Shown here: positions 15,451-22,455 of the stretch, piece after piece
Layout of the letters: each line of letters starts with the position of its first letter
How positions within the stretch are numbered: the stretch's first letter is position 1
The notes under the pieces: model-generated
The model's database searches: none
What the model was told of the DNA's origin: nothing
Seen by the model: only the letters and a program-made list of their open reading frames with translations
From: WYZ-LMO2 sp040514265
Lineage (GTDB): Archaea; Halobacteriota; Archaeoglobi; Archaeoglobales; Archaeoglobaceae
DNA: 24,311 nucleotides
Direction of reading: 5' to 3'
Assembly: GCA_040514265.1 (NCBI GenBank)
Contig: JBEVCD010000032.1
Location: forward strand, 1 to 24,311
Position numbers and translations under genes: made by a program

Positions 15451-15971
15451 CAAACCACCTCCACGCCGAGGTTTCTCAACCACTCTATCGTTTCCTCCTT
15501 CGTTATCCTGTGCTTGCTACCGACCTTACTCCTGCAACGCCTCCTTTCGGCGACGCGGTAGCCTCTCCTCCTGAGGGTAACGCAGACGTCCATACCGAAT
15601 ATACCTATATCCGGATCGTATTCGACCCCGGGTAGATCTATGTGCTCAGCAATTCCAAAAGAGAAGTTTCCGGCGTTTATCGATTTCGCGCTGAGCTTCA
15701 TCTCCTTAACTTTTAGAGCGTCCAAGAGGAATTTCATAGCCTTCTCTCCCCGCAGCGTTACTTTAACGCCTATGGGCTCGCCCTTCCGTATTCCGAAGTT
15801 CTTTATCGTCTTCTTCGCGTGCGTTACAGCCGGTTTCTGACCGAAGAGAATTTCGGCTAACTTCACAGCCCTCTGGTGCCTCTCCCCGCTCTGCCCGACG
15901 CCTATGTTTACGACGACCTTGTCGAGCAAGATTTCTCTCATCGGATTCTCCTTCACCTTGAGCTCCATCAT
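15450..15971 (-). CDS. rpl5: Ribosomal protein L5 (uL5)
   Basis: This protein of about 173 aa binds 5S rRNA. Recognisable are NPMREILLDKVVVNIGVGQSG, AVTHAKKTIKNFGIRKGEPIG, INAGNFSFGIAEHIDLPGVEYDPDIGIFGMDV and the basic RRRGYRVAERRRCRSKVG end. Start candidates are ATG 15971, ATG 15968 and GTG 15980. ATG 15971 is preferred because GGGTG, in the end of S4e, lies about 7 nt upstream. Only one base then separates it from the S4e stop. Confidence 0.94.
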   Translation of the reverse strand: MMELKVKENPMREILLDKVVVNIGVGQSGERHQRAVKLAEILFGQKPAVTHAKKTIKNFGIRKGEPIGVKVTLRGEKAMKFLLDALKVKEMKLSAKSINAGNFSFGIAEHIDLPGVEYDPDIGIFGMDVCVTLRRRGYRVAERRRCRSKVGSKHRITKEETIEWLRNLGVEVV

Positions 15972-15972
15972 C

Positions 15973-16671
15973 TCAGACACCCAGGTCGATCACGGGCTTG
16001 TCGCTATCCTTCTTACCGACGACGAACACGTAGTCCTCGATCGTCGTTATGTCTCTAGACTCAGTCTCTACAGTTACGAGGTTCGGCGAGGAGCTCCTGA
16101 CGACCTTGTACTCCTTCAGCCTACCGAGTTCGCCAGCGTGGCTACCGCCGGTGATCATCACGAGAGCCCCTTCTTCGAATCTAAGATGGTCGACTATCTC
16201 CTTCTCCGGAATCCTCATCAGAAGGGAGTCCTTCGTCTTGTACTCGTTGCTACCCAGAATGTTCGTGCCGTCGAAGAGGTTCAGCTGTATCTTGCCGCCC
16301 TTCAGCGTCGTCTTGTTGACTATCTTGTAGAGCTTCAGATCAGCGTCCTCGACCTCCTTCGGAATGTACCTGCCCTTTTCGTCGAATAGGATGCGGTAGC
16401 TCTTCCCGATTTTGGGAATCGTTACGACGTCGAAAAGCCCTACGGGGAACTTGTAGTCCTTCCTCGGCACGCCGTCTACGAGGACTTCACCAGCAGCTAT
16501 TATTCTGCGAGCCTCTCTTGCCGTGTCCGCGAGGTTCAGGAAGTCTCTGACGATTATCAGCAGCGGAATTGCCTCCTTGTTGTGCGGACCTGGCGAGGGT
16601 TTTACAACCCACTTCGCAACCTTCCTGGGGATCTTGTAAGTTTTAGGAGCCGAAAGCCTCTTCTGGTGCAT
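15973..16671 (-). CDS. rps4e: Ribosomal protein S4e (eS4)
   Basis: This 232-aa protein occurs only in archaea and eukaryotes. The N-terminal part HQKRLSAPKTYKIPRKVAKW precedes an S4-type RNA-binding region (IIVRDFLNLADTAREARRII, then AGEVLVDGVPRKDYKFPVG). A central domain and a C-terminal KOW-like part (EGALVMITGGSHAGELGRL) follow. The start is ATG 16671, with GGTGAT 4 nt upstream that includes the L24 stop codon. The four in-frame residues upstream lack a ribosome-binding site. Confidence 0.96.
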   Translation of the reverse strand: MHQKRLSAPKTYKIPRKVAKWVVKPSPGPHNKEAIPLLIIVRDFLNLADTAREARRIIAAGEVLVDGVPRKDYKFPVGLFDVVTIPKIGKSYRILFDEKGRYIPKEVEDADLKLYKIVNKTTLKGGKIQLNLFDGTNILGSNEYKTKDSLLMRIPEKEIVDHLRFEEGALVMITGGSHAGELGRLKEYKVVRSSSPNLVTVETESRDITTIEDYVFVVGKKDSDKPVIDLGV

Positions 16672-16675
16672 ACCA

Positions 16676-17038
16676 TCACCTCTCAAGCAACTTCTTCCTC
16701 ACGTCGTCAACCTCTCCAAGCTCGATTATCATGACGTTGGAGGGGTGTATCGGGACGTAAACCTCCGTCCCGTCGGATTTCGTTATCGTAGCCCCCTCAA
16801 CCTTTATCCTGCACCTCTTCATGTCAACCTCAACGACTCTCCCTTCATGCCCGGCGAAGTCGCCCCGCATTATGCGAACTTTGTCCCCCTTCCTGACTCT
16901 GAGCGTCCTCTTTCCGTACTTCTTGCGGAGCTCCTTCGAAAGAGTGACCCTGAGCAGCCTGTGCCTGTCGTGAAGTTTGGAAGTTTTGAAGAGCCACCTC
17001 CTCTGCTTTCTAGGCTGCTTGGACTTCGGCGGCGGCAT
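16676..17038 (-). CDS. rpl24: Ribosomal protein L24 (uL24)
   Basis: This 120-aa protein is one of the assembly-initiating large-subunit proteins. It has the archaeal N-terminal extension SKQPRKQRRWLFKTSKLHDR, then a KOW domain (VRKGDKVRIMRGDFAGHEGRVVEVD) and the region VYVPIHPSNVMIIEL. The start is ATG 17038, with GAGGTG 5 nt upstream. Confidence 0.96.
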   Translation of the reverse strand: MPPPKSKQPRKQRRWLFKTSKLHDRHRLLRVTLSKELRKKYGKRTLRVRKGDKVRIMRGDFAGHEGRVVEVDMKRCRIKVEGATITKSDGTEVYVPIHPSNVMIIELGEVDDVRKKLLER

Positions 17039-17047
17039 GGCGACACC

Positions 17048-17446
17048 TCAGACGATTATCGAAGCTATCGTTCCTATCTTCGGGAACCTCTCGGCAGCCT
17101 CCCTAGCCACGGGACCTCTTATCTCCGAGCCCCTCGGCTCACCCCTCGGGTTCGTTATCACTGCTGCGTTGTCCTCGAACTTTACTCGCGTCCCGTCTGG
17201 GCGTCTGTACTCCTTTCGCTGCCTGATTATAACAGCGTAGTGCACCTGCTTCCTGATCTCCGGCGTCCCCTTTTTGACGGTAACAACTACTATATCTCCT
17301 ACGCCGGCAGCTGGATAGCGGCGCCTCACGCCCTTGTATCCCTTCACGGCGATTATCTCAAGCTCCCTAGCCCCGGTGTTGTCCGCGCATACGAGCCGGG
17401 CTCCGGTTGGCAGACAGCGGGGTATTTCAGCCCTTACCGCCCTCAC
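17048..17446 (-). CDS. rpl14: Ribosomal protein L14 (uL14)
   Basis: This 132-aa protein is a five-stranded barrel that contacts the small subunit and assembly factors. Motifs are CLPTGARLVCADNTGARELE, RRRYPAAGVGDIVVVTVKKG, IIRQRKEYRRPDGTRVKFEDNAAVI and the end GPVAREAAERFPKIGTIAS. The start is GTG 17446, placed inside the end of rps17 (20-bp overlap), with GGAGGTGG 6 nt upstream. Confidence 0.96.
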   Translation of the reverse strand: MRAVRAEIPRCLPTGARLVCADNTGARELEIIAVKGYKGVRRRYPAAGVGDIVVVTVKKGTPEIRKQVHYAVIIRQRKEYRRPDGTRVKFEDNAAVITNPRGEPRGSEIRGPVAREAAERFPKIGTIASIIV

Positions 17447-17774
17447 GCCTGACCACCTCCACTATAACGAAGCTCTTCGTCTTGCTTATCGGGCGGCATT
17501 CTGCGATGGTTACAAAATCGCCGGGTTTGGCGTTTATGCAGCTCGGGTTGTGCGCGTGAAGCTTCGAGCGTTTCCTCATGTACCTCTCGTACTTCGGAAC
17601 GTAGCGTATCAGCTCCCTCTCTATCACGGCAGTTTTTCCGTAAACCTTCACAACCCTGCCCCTCATTATCTGCCCCCTAACCGACAGCGTCCCGTGGAAC
17701 GGACAGTTATCGTCGCTGCAAACGCCCTCCGGGGGCTTCACGTCTATCCCGATGTCCCTAACCTTCACTTCCAT
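17427..17774 (-). CDS. rps17: Ribosomal protein S17 (uS17)
   Basis: This 115-aa protein is an OB-fold 16S rRNA-binding protein. It has the archaeal N-terminal segment EVKVRDIGIDVKPPEGVCSDDNCPFHG, then LSVRGQIMRGRVVKVYGKTAVI, YVPKYERYMRKRSKLHAHNP and GDFVTIAECRPISKTKSFVIV. The start is ATG 17774, with GGTG 6 nt upstream, within the last codons of the RNase P gene (10-bp overlap). The longer reading to 17885 lies inside rnp1 and is not family-like. Confidence 0.95.
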   Translation of the reverse strand: MEVKVRDIGIDVKPPEGVCSDDNCPFHGTLSVRGQIMRGRVVKVYGKTAVIERELIRYVPKYERYMRKRSKLHAHNPSCINAKPGDFVTIAECRPISKTKSFVIVEVVRREGGKG

Positions 17775-18073
17775 AGCCTGACACCCTTGGCTCTCTTCAA
17801 CATGATCAGACCCCTCATTATCCTTTCCTCCGGTTTGAACGCTATCAGATCTCCGCTCACACGGGCGATCTTCTCCATATACCACACCCTGAAGGTTCTA
17901 CCTTTCTTCGCCACGACTTTTAAACCTTTTTCAGTCATTATCTTCAGCGTGTTTTGTGTTTCGTCGACGACCTCCCCCTTTATGCCCACCTCGCACTTGT
18001 TCGGGCTGTCGACGACCTCGACGACCAGACCTATCCAGTCCCTGGCGATCAGACTCTGTATCCTTCCTCCCAT
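17765..18073 (-). CDS. rnp1: RNase P protein component 1 (Rpp29/Pop4)
   Basis: This 102-aa protein has the Sm-like barrel of the archaeal/eukaryotic RNase P subunit that supports 5' maturation of tRNA. Motifs are LIARDWIGLVVEVVDSPN, GIKGEVVDETQNTLKI, KGRTFRVWY and the end MLKRAKGVRLWK. The sequence strongly resembles the Archaeoglobus protein as I remember it. The start is ATG 18073, within the end of rpl29 (25-bp overlap). Its location between L29 and S17 is the standard archaeal one; the eIF1/SUI1 gene found here in some archaea is absent. Confidence 0.94.
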   Translation of the reverse strand: MGGRIQSLIARDWIGLVVEVVDSPNKCEVGIKGEVVDETQNTLKIMTEKGLKVVAKKGRTFRVWYMEKIARVSGDLIAFKPEERIMRGLIMLKRAKGVRLWK

Positions 18074-18246
18074 AGCGCCATCTTGAGACGGGCAATATCC
18101 TTTCTGATCTGCCTTATCCTTCCGGGATTCTCGACGGCTCCTCCGCTCCTCACGAGCGTTCGGAGCTTAAGCAGCTCAAGCTCCAGTTCCCTCAACTTCT
18201 TTAGTTTCTCCTCCCTGCTCATCTCCCTTATTTCCCGCATCTTCAT
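18049..18246 (-). CDS. rpl29: Ribosomal protein L29 (uL29)
   Basis: This 65-aa protein is a helical hairpin at the tunnel exit region. It contains REEKLKKLRELELELLKLRT and NPGRIRQIRKDIARLKMAL. The start is ATG 18246; GGTGAT lies 5 nt upstream, within the rps3 coding sequence. The first 71 bp overlap the end of rps3 in another frame, and the end overlaps rnp1. Confidence 0.94.
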   Translation of the reverse strand: MKMREIREMSREEKLKKLRELELELLKLRTLVRSGGAVENPGRIRQIRKDIARLKMALWEEGYRV

Positions 18247-18865
18247 GCAGCATCACCTTCAGCTGCTCGACGTCCACATCCTTAACCTCGAACTCGTCCG
18301 GAAGTGTGACGTCCGGAGGTATTATGCGAACGCTTACGCCGTAAACTCCGAGCTTCTTGATGGCTATGTCGAAGCCCTTTCTGACCATGCTGAACGCCGG
18401 GTCGCCGGTGTGGACTATCGTTCCGGCTACGAACTTCTCCGTTCTAGCCCTCTCGCTTACGAGCTTTCCGCTTATTTCTATCTCGCAACCCTTTGCTCCG
18501 GCCTCCATTATCCTGTAGAGGAACCTGTAGCCCGCTCTGCGGAAGTACCAGCCCCTCTCCAGAGCTCTCGCGAGTAGAGAAGCCATGAGCTGGGCGTTGA
18601 ACTCCGGTTTCTCGACCTCATCTACGTTTACCTGCGGGTTGTCGAGACCGAACTCCTTGAGCTTCTCCGTAAGCAGCTTGATCTTTCTTCCACCCTTCCC
18701 TATCACCAGACCCGGTCTCTCGACGAACAGCGTCACCTGCGTTCCGAGCGGCGTTCTGACTATGTCTACCCCGCCGAAGCCTGCGTTCTTCACTTCCTCC
18801 TTTATCCACTCCTTCACTGCGAGTTTCTTCAGCCTGTCCTGGATGAACTTCCTCTCTACTGCCAC
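18176..18865 (-). CDS. rps3: Ribosomal protein S3 (uS3)
   Basis: This 229-aa protein has an N-terminal KH domain with the GKGG loop at 56-59 (GLVIGKGGRKI). The C-terminal domain has ALERGWYFRRAGYRFLYRIM, GAKGCEIEISGKLVSERART and FAVSVRIIPP-type strands (GVYGVSVRIIPPDVTLP). It sits at the mRNA entry of the small subunit. The tail after about residue 205 is polar and Gly/Glu-rich and overlaps rpl29 by 71 bp. The start is GTG 18865, with GGAGGTGG upstream, overlapping the end of rpl22 by 10 bp. Confidence 0.95.
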   Translation of the reverse strand: MAVERKFIQDRLKKLAVKEWIKEEVKNAGFGGVDIVRTPLGTQVTLFVERPGLVIGKGGRKIKLLTEKLKEFGLDNPQVNVDEVEKPEFNAQLMASLLARALERGWYFRRAGYRFLYRIMEAGAKGCEIEISGKLVSERARTEKFVAGTIVHTGDPAFSMVRKGFDIAIKKLGVYGVSVRIIPPDVTLPDEFEVKDVDVEQLKVMLHEDAGNKGDEQGGETKEVEGTGA

Positions 18866-19326
18866 TCCACCACCTCCGCAACAACCTGAACGGTCGTGAG
18901 CTGCTGGAAGCGCGGGGTGGCTCTGCCGAACGCTCGCGGCATGTAGCGCTTTATAACCCTCCCCTTCTGAGCCTGTATGTGTGTGATAACGAGTTTCTCG
19001 ACATCGAGACCCTTGTATTCGGCGTTCGCCTTGAGATTCTTCAGAACTTCGAGTATGTGCTTCGCAGCTTTCTGCGGATAGCGCCCGGCGTACCAGCCCT
19101 CAAGCCCCCTGCGGTGCGGGACCTTCTTCTTGTATCTCCGGAACGGCACAGCCCTCTTCATCGCTATGACTTCCTCAAGGTACCTCATAGCATCCAGCAA
19201 CCTCTTGCCCCTCAGCTCCCTGCAGATCTCCACTGCGTGCTTGAAGCTTATCGGCATCTCGTAGCCCATGGCTTTCGCAGCGTTGCTCTCGTCAGCCGGT
19301 TGGTAAGCGTACCTGATGCGCGCCAT
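18856..19326 (-). CDS. rpl22: Ribosomal protein L22 (uL22)
   Basis: This 156-aa protein lines the peptide exit tunnel. Features are the archaeal start ARIRYAYQ, ISFKHAVEICRELRGKRLLDA, the hairpin region KKKVPHRRGLEGWYAGRYPQKA and VITHIQAQKGRVIKRYMPRAFGRA. The start is ATG 19326, with AGTGAT 5 nt upstream that includes the S19 stop. Confidence 0.96.
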   Translation of the reverse strand: MARIRYAYQPADESNAAKAMGYEMPISFKHAVEICRELRGKRLLDAMRYLEEVIAMKRAVPFRRYKKKVPHRRGLEGWYAGRYPQKAAKHILEVLKNLKANAEYKGLDVEKLVITHIQAQKGRVIKRYMPRAFGRATPRFQQLTTVQVVAEVVEWQ

Positions 19327-19331
19327 GGGCA

Positions 19332-19733
19332 TCACTTGAGCGGCACGTATTTGCTACTCCTCGTAGCCCCAACTCCCGGTCCGGAGTGCTTCTCAAAGCG
19401 CCTCGTCGGAGCGAACTCGCCGAGGCGGTGACCGATCATCTCCGGCTTGATCTCGACCCTGACGAACTCCTTGCCGTTGTGGACGTACACGACCTTCCCG
19501 ACCATCTCCGGAAGCACTATCATGTCCCTGCAGTGCGTTCTCGCGGTCCCCTTCTTTCGGAGCTTCCTGAGCAGCTTCTGCTCCTCTTCAGTGAAACCCC
19601 TCTTTATCTTTCTCCTCTCCCTTGCAGGCAGCAGTTCGGCGAGTTCTTCGAGCGTCATCCTCTGGAGCTGTTCGAGAGTGTAACCGCGATACCTAAACTC
19701 CTTGGGTCTTGAAATCTTACTCTTCATAGCCAT
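19332..19733 (-). CDS. rps19: Ribosomal protein S19 (uS19)
   Basis: This 133-aa protein is the archaeal long form. The N-terminal extension has EFRYRGYTLEQLQRM and RERRKIKRGFTEEEQ. The conserved core has RTHCRDMIVLPEMVGKVVYVHNGKEF, PEMIGHRLGEFAPTRRF and HSGPGVGATRSSKYVPLK. The start is ATG 19733, 4 nt after the full GGAGGTGAT, the strongest ribosome-binding site in the cluster, which contains the L2 stop. ATG 19727 is an alternative. Confidence 0.95.
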   Translation of the reverse strand: MAMKSKISRPKEFRYRGYTLEQLQRMTLEELAELLPARERRKIKRGFTEEEQKLLRKLRKKGTARTHCRDMIVLPEMVGKVVYVHNGKEFVRVEIKPEMIGHRLGEFAPTRRFEKHSGPGVGATRSSKYVPLK

Positions 19734-19738
19734 ACGAA

Positions 19739-20455
19739 TCACCTCCTAACTCCCGTCCTGCGTGCTGCGATACTACCAACCTTCCTACCCGGAGGAGCGT
19801 TACGGCTAACGGTTTTGGGTCTTCCAACGTGCTGATGCTTTCCGCCACCAAACGGGTGATCGACAGCATTCATTGCGACTCCCCTGACGCGCGGATACTT
19901 CGCAGCCTTGCTCTTCATCTTGTGGTACTTCTTACCGGCTTTGACGAACGGCTTATCCGTCCTGCCACCTCCAGCGACTACGCCTATCGTAGCCCTGCAC
20001 ATGGGATGCAGCCACTTCTGCTTTCCGGAGGGAAGCTGTACGAGAACCTTATCGGCTTCCTTCGCGATCACGAGTGCAAACGTTCCGCTCGCCCTCGCGA
20101 ACCTCCCGTGGTCTCCGGGAATGTTCTCGACGTTGCATATCGGAGTTCCCTCAGGGATGTTCTTTAAGAAGGTCGAATTACCCGGAGCTATCGGAACGTT
20201 ATCGCCGGCGTAAATTACGTCGCCAGTTCCGATCCCTTCGACAGCTAAGACGTACTCTTTCCTCCCGTCGGGTAGCTGAACCAGAGCAACCGGACCGTTT
20301 CTCGCCGGGTCGTGCTGTATGTCGATTACCTTCGCAGCCACCACTTCTCCTTCGCGGAACGGTAGGTGCTTGATCTCGGCTTTGTACTTGTGAGAGGGAG
20401 CCGTGTATGTCGGGGTTCCCTTTCCGCGGTTTTGGGCGATTATACGCTTACCCAT
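19739..20455 (-). CDS. rpl2: Ribosomal protein L2 (uL2)
   Basis: This 238-aa protein is close to the peptidyl transferase centre. It has GKRIIAQNRGKGTPTYTAPSH, HDPARNGPVALVQLPDG, ENIPGDHGRFARASGTFA, and the C-terminal GVAMNAVDHPFGGGKHQHVGRP loop with the functionally important His. The start is ATG 20455, two bases past the L23 stop codon, with GGGGGTG upstream. Confidence 0.97.
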   Translation of the reverse strand: MGKRIIAQNRGKGTPTYTAPSHKYKAEIKHLPFREGEVVAAKVIDIQHDPARNGPVALVQLPDGRKEYVLAVEGIGTGDVIYAGDNVPIAPGNSTFLKNIPEGTPICNVENIPGDHGRFARASGTFALVIAKEADKVLVQLPSGKQKWLHPMCRATIGVVAGGGRTDKPFVKAGKKYHKMKSKAAKYPRVRGVAMNAVDHPFGGGKHQHVGRPKTVSRNAPPGRKVGSIAARRTGVRR

Positions 20456-20456
20456 A

Positions 20457-20702
20457 CTAATACACCCCCAGCTTGGACAGCAGGTCGGAAGCCGAATACT
20501 CGGGCTTCAGCTTTATATAGGCTTTCTTCTCGCCCTTGGGCGTTATGAGTGTGTTCACTCTCTCCACCTCGACGCCAAAAAGGCGCTCGATTTCCCTCTT
20601 TATCTGCTTCTTGTTTGCCCTCCTGTCTACTATAGCCGTCAGAATGTTCTTTTCGAGCTCCGCTACACTCTTCTCCGTAATCAAAAAGCACTTGATCAGC
20701 AT
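20457..20702 (-). CDS. rpl23: Ribosomal protein L23 (uL23)
   Basis: This 81-aa protein is the docking site for SRP and other factors at the tunnel exit. It has FLITEKSVAELEKN, RRANKKQIKREIERLFGVEV and NTLITPKGEKKAYIKL. The length is typical for archaeal L23. The start is ATG 20702, within the end of rpl4 (7-bp overlap); GAGGGGAT upstream is a weak ribosome-binding site. ATG 20708 is in frame but overlaps that site. Confidence 0.95.
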   Translation of the reverse strand: MLIKCFLITEKSVAELEKNILTAIVDRRANKKQIKREIERLFGVEVERVNTLITPKGEKKAYIKLKPEYSASDLLSKLGVY

Positions 20703-21454
20703 AACCATCCCCTCAAATATTCAACCGCAGATTTGCTCCAAACCGTTAGCCTGCCAGCGTGGCAGCCGGGGGCGAGAAGCTCAACGTTGAGATCTTTTAC
20801 GAGGATCGCATCAACACCCGGAAGGTTCTTTGCAGCCTTGATTACGCCGTTGTCCTCGTGGACGACCAGAAGGACGCTCTTCTTCATCACGTACCTCCTC
20901 CCCCTCATCTTCCCCTTTCCGGCTCTGTAGCGCTTCGTTTCCTTCGCCCTCTCGACGTCGGCGTAAACGCCAACGGCTTTGAAAAGCTCTATTACTTCCT
21001 TCGTCTTCTTCAGACCCGCAACGTCGTCGACCACAACCTTCGGCAGCTCGCCCTCGAAGATGTGGTTCCTCCGCCTGACGAGTTCCTCGTTAGCCGTAGC
21101 GGCTATAGCCGAGCGGAGGGCTTTTCGCATCTCCTTCCTGTTTATCTTCTCAGCCCACTTCCTCTGTGGCTTGGGGGGATGAGCCCTTCTTCCGCCAACC
21201 GCCTGCGGAACAACGACGGCTTTGCTGCCGATCTTCCACCTCGGAACCCTTGCGTAGCCGTATCCCGGACCCCAGTTCTCCCAGGAGTAGTTAACTCCGC
21301 TGAGCGGGTTCGGTCCGTAAGGCTGCCTCCGGTGCGATTGGATTGCGAGAACTGCTCTCTTTATTATGTCTGGTCTGAACTCCTCTTCAAACACTTCCGG
21401 AAGCTCGATCTCCTCCACGACTTCGCCGCTCAAGCTCAAGACTTTCGCCCTCAT
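20696..21454 (-). CDS. rpl4: Ribosomal protein L4 (uL4)
   Basis: This 252-aa protein belongs to the archaeal L4 / eukaryotic L4e group. It contains HRRQPYGPNPLSGVNYSWEN, the tunnel loop GYGYARVPRWK and AVGGRRAHPPKPQRKWAEKIN, then ATANEELVRRRNH, and the C-terminal LLAPGCHAGRLTVWSKSA. The start is ATG 21454 rather than ATG 21460, because GGGGAG abuts the latter. The start codon overlaps the region of the L3 stop by a few bases. Confidence 0.95.
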   Translation of the reverse strand: MRAKVLSLSGEVVEEIELPEVFEEEFRPDIIKRAVLAIQSHRRQPYGPNPLSGVNYSWENWGPGYGYARVPRWKIGSKAVVVPQAVGGRRAHPPKPQRKWAEKINRKEMRKALRSAIAATANEELVRRRNHIFEGELPKVVVDDVAGLKKTKEVIELFKAVGVYADVERAKETKRYRAGKGKMRGRRYVMKKSVLLVVHEDNGVIKAAKNLPGVDAILVKDLNVELLAPGCHAGRLTVWSKSAVEYLRGWLC

Positions 21455-21456
21455 AA

Positions 21457-22455
21457 TCATCTCCCCTGCTTGGATGTCGTGCTAATGTAGAGTATATTAA
21501 CGCCGTCGAACTGCACGTCCGGGGGTCTTATAGCGTCGCGCATCCTTACGAGCCTCTTAACCGGACCCGGCACACTCCCGCTCACGAGCACGTAGTGGGA
21601 GCGCACGACTCCGTAGTGCAGAAAGCCTCCCTCAGGAGTTATCTCCTCACCGTTTTCCCCGATCTTGAGAATTCGCTTGTTGTATTCCGTCCTCTGGTGG
21701 AACCCCATCTGACCGGCTTGTGGAACCGTCCAGCGAACCTTCTTCGGAGTCCAGGGTCCGAGGGTTCCGACTCTCCTGTGCTTGCTGCTCCTCGCGTGCT
21801 TGGCGTCGAGCGTTATGACGCCCCACCTCTTTACCGGTCCCTCGAAGCCCTTGCCCTTCGTAACCGCTATGACGTCGATGAGCGCACCCTCGTTGAAGAC
21901 CTCGAAGACCGTAACTTCCTTACCGAGCTTCGAGACTGCGTATTCGAAAGCCTCGCCGACCTCGCCACCGACTCTCTGCTCCATTACGTCCGGAACCTTC
22001 TTCGGAACGCCGGTTATCAGGTAAGGCTGCGTGTAGGTTATCACCCTTACCTCAGCCACGTTTCCGCTTTCGACGATTCTCCGGAGCTTTTCCACGTCCG
22101 GCTCCTTCTTCGGAAGCTGAAGCCTTCTAGCCAGAAAGCCGTCGAGACCGTTAGCCCAGACTTCGCCGGCGATCTGCAGCCCGTACTGAGTCTTGCTGTA
22201 GAGTCTGATACCCGCAACCTTCATCGGGGGGGTTTCGATAACGGTAACGGGCACGACTATCTCCTCTCCGTACGTCGGCGAGTTTCTGCGGTCGTCTATC
22301 ATGACCACGTGAGTCATCCCGGCTTTGTAACCGGCGAAACCCTGCAGTCTGACCTCTCCGCAATCTGGCCAGCTCCTGATTCGCGGTATTATGCTCTTAG
22401 CCCTCTTGCGGGGCGAAAATCCCAGAGACCCCCTCCTAGGTCTGTGGTACTTCAT
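21457..22455 (-). CDS. rpl3: Ribosomal protein L3 (uL3)
   Basis: This 332-aa protein is the archaeal/eukaryotic long form. It has the N-terminal HRPRRGSLGFSPRKRAK, QGFAGYKAGMTHVVMIDD, VIAVTKGKGFEGPVKRWGV, HRRVGTLGPWTPKKVRWTVP and AGQMGFHQRTEYNKRIL. It reaches the peptidyl transferase centre. ATG 22455 overlaps the TGA of the upstream methyltransferase gene as ATGA, with GGGGTGGTG as ribosome-binding site. Confidence 0.97.
   Translation of the reverse strand: MKYHRPRRGSLGFSPRKRAKSIIPRIRSWPDCGEVRLQGFAGYKAGMTHVVMIDDRRNSPTYGEEIVVPVTVIETPPMKVAGIRLYSKTQYGLQIAGEVWANGLDGFLARRLQLPKKEPDVEKLRRIVESGNVAEVRVITYTQPYLITGVPKKVPDVMEQRVGGEVGEAFEYAVSKLGKEVTVFEVFNEGALIDVIAVTKGKGFEGPVKRWGVITLDAKHARSSKHRRVGTLGPWTPKKVRWTVPQAGQMGFHQRTEYNKRILKIGENGEEITPEGGFLHYGVVRSHYVLVSGSVPGPVKRLVRMRDAIRPPDVQFDGVNILYISTTSKQGR

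Noticed and set aside
17334..18086. Long plus-strand open frame antisense to L14, S17 and Rpp29
   Set aside because: It spans three conserved genes on the opposite strand and has no start signal or similarity; it is a shadow frame.
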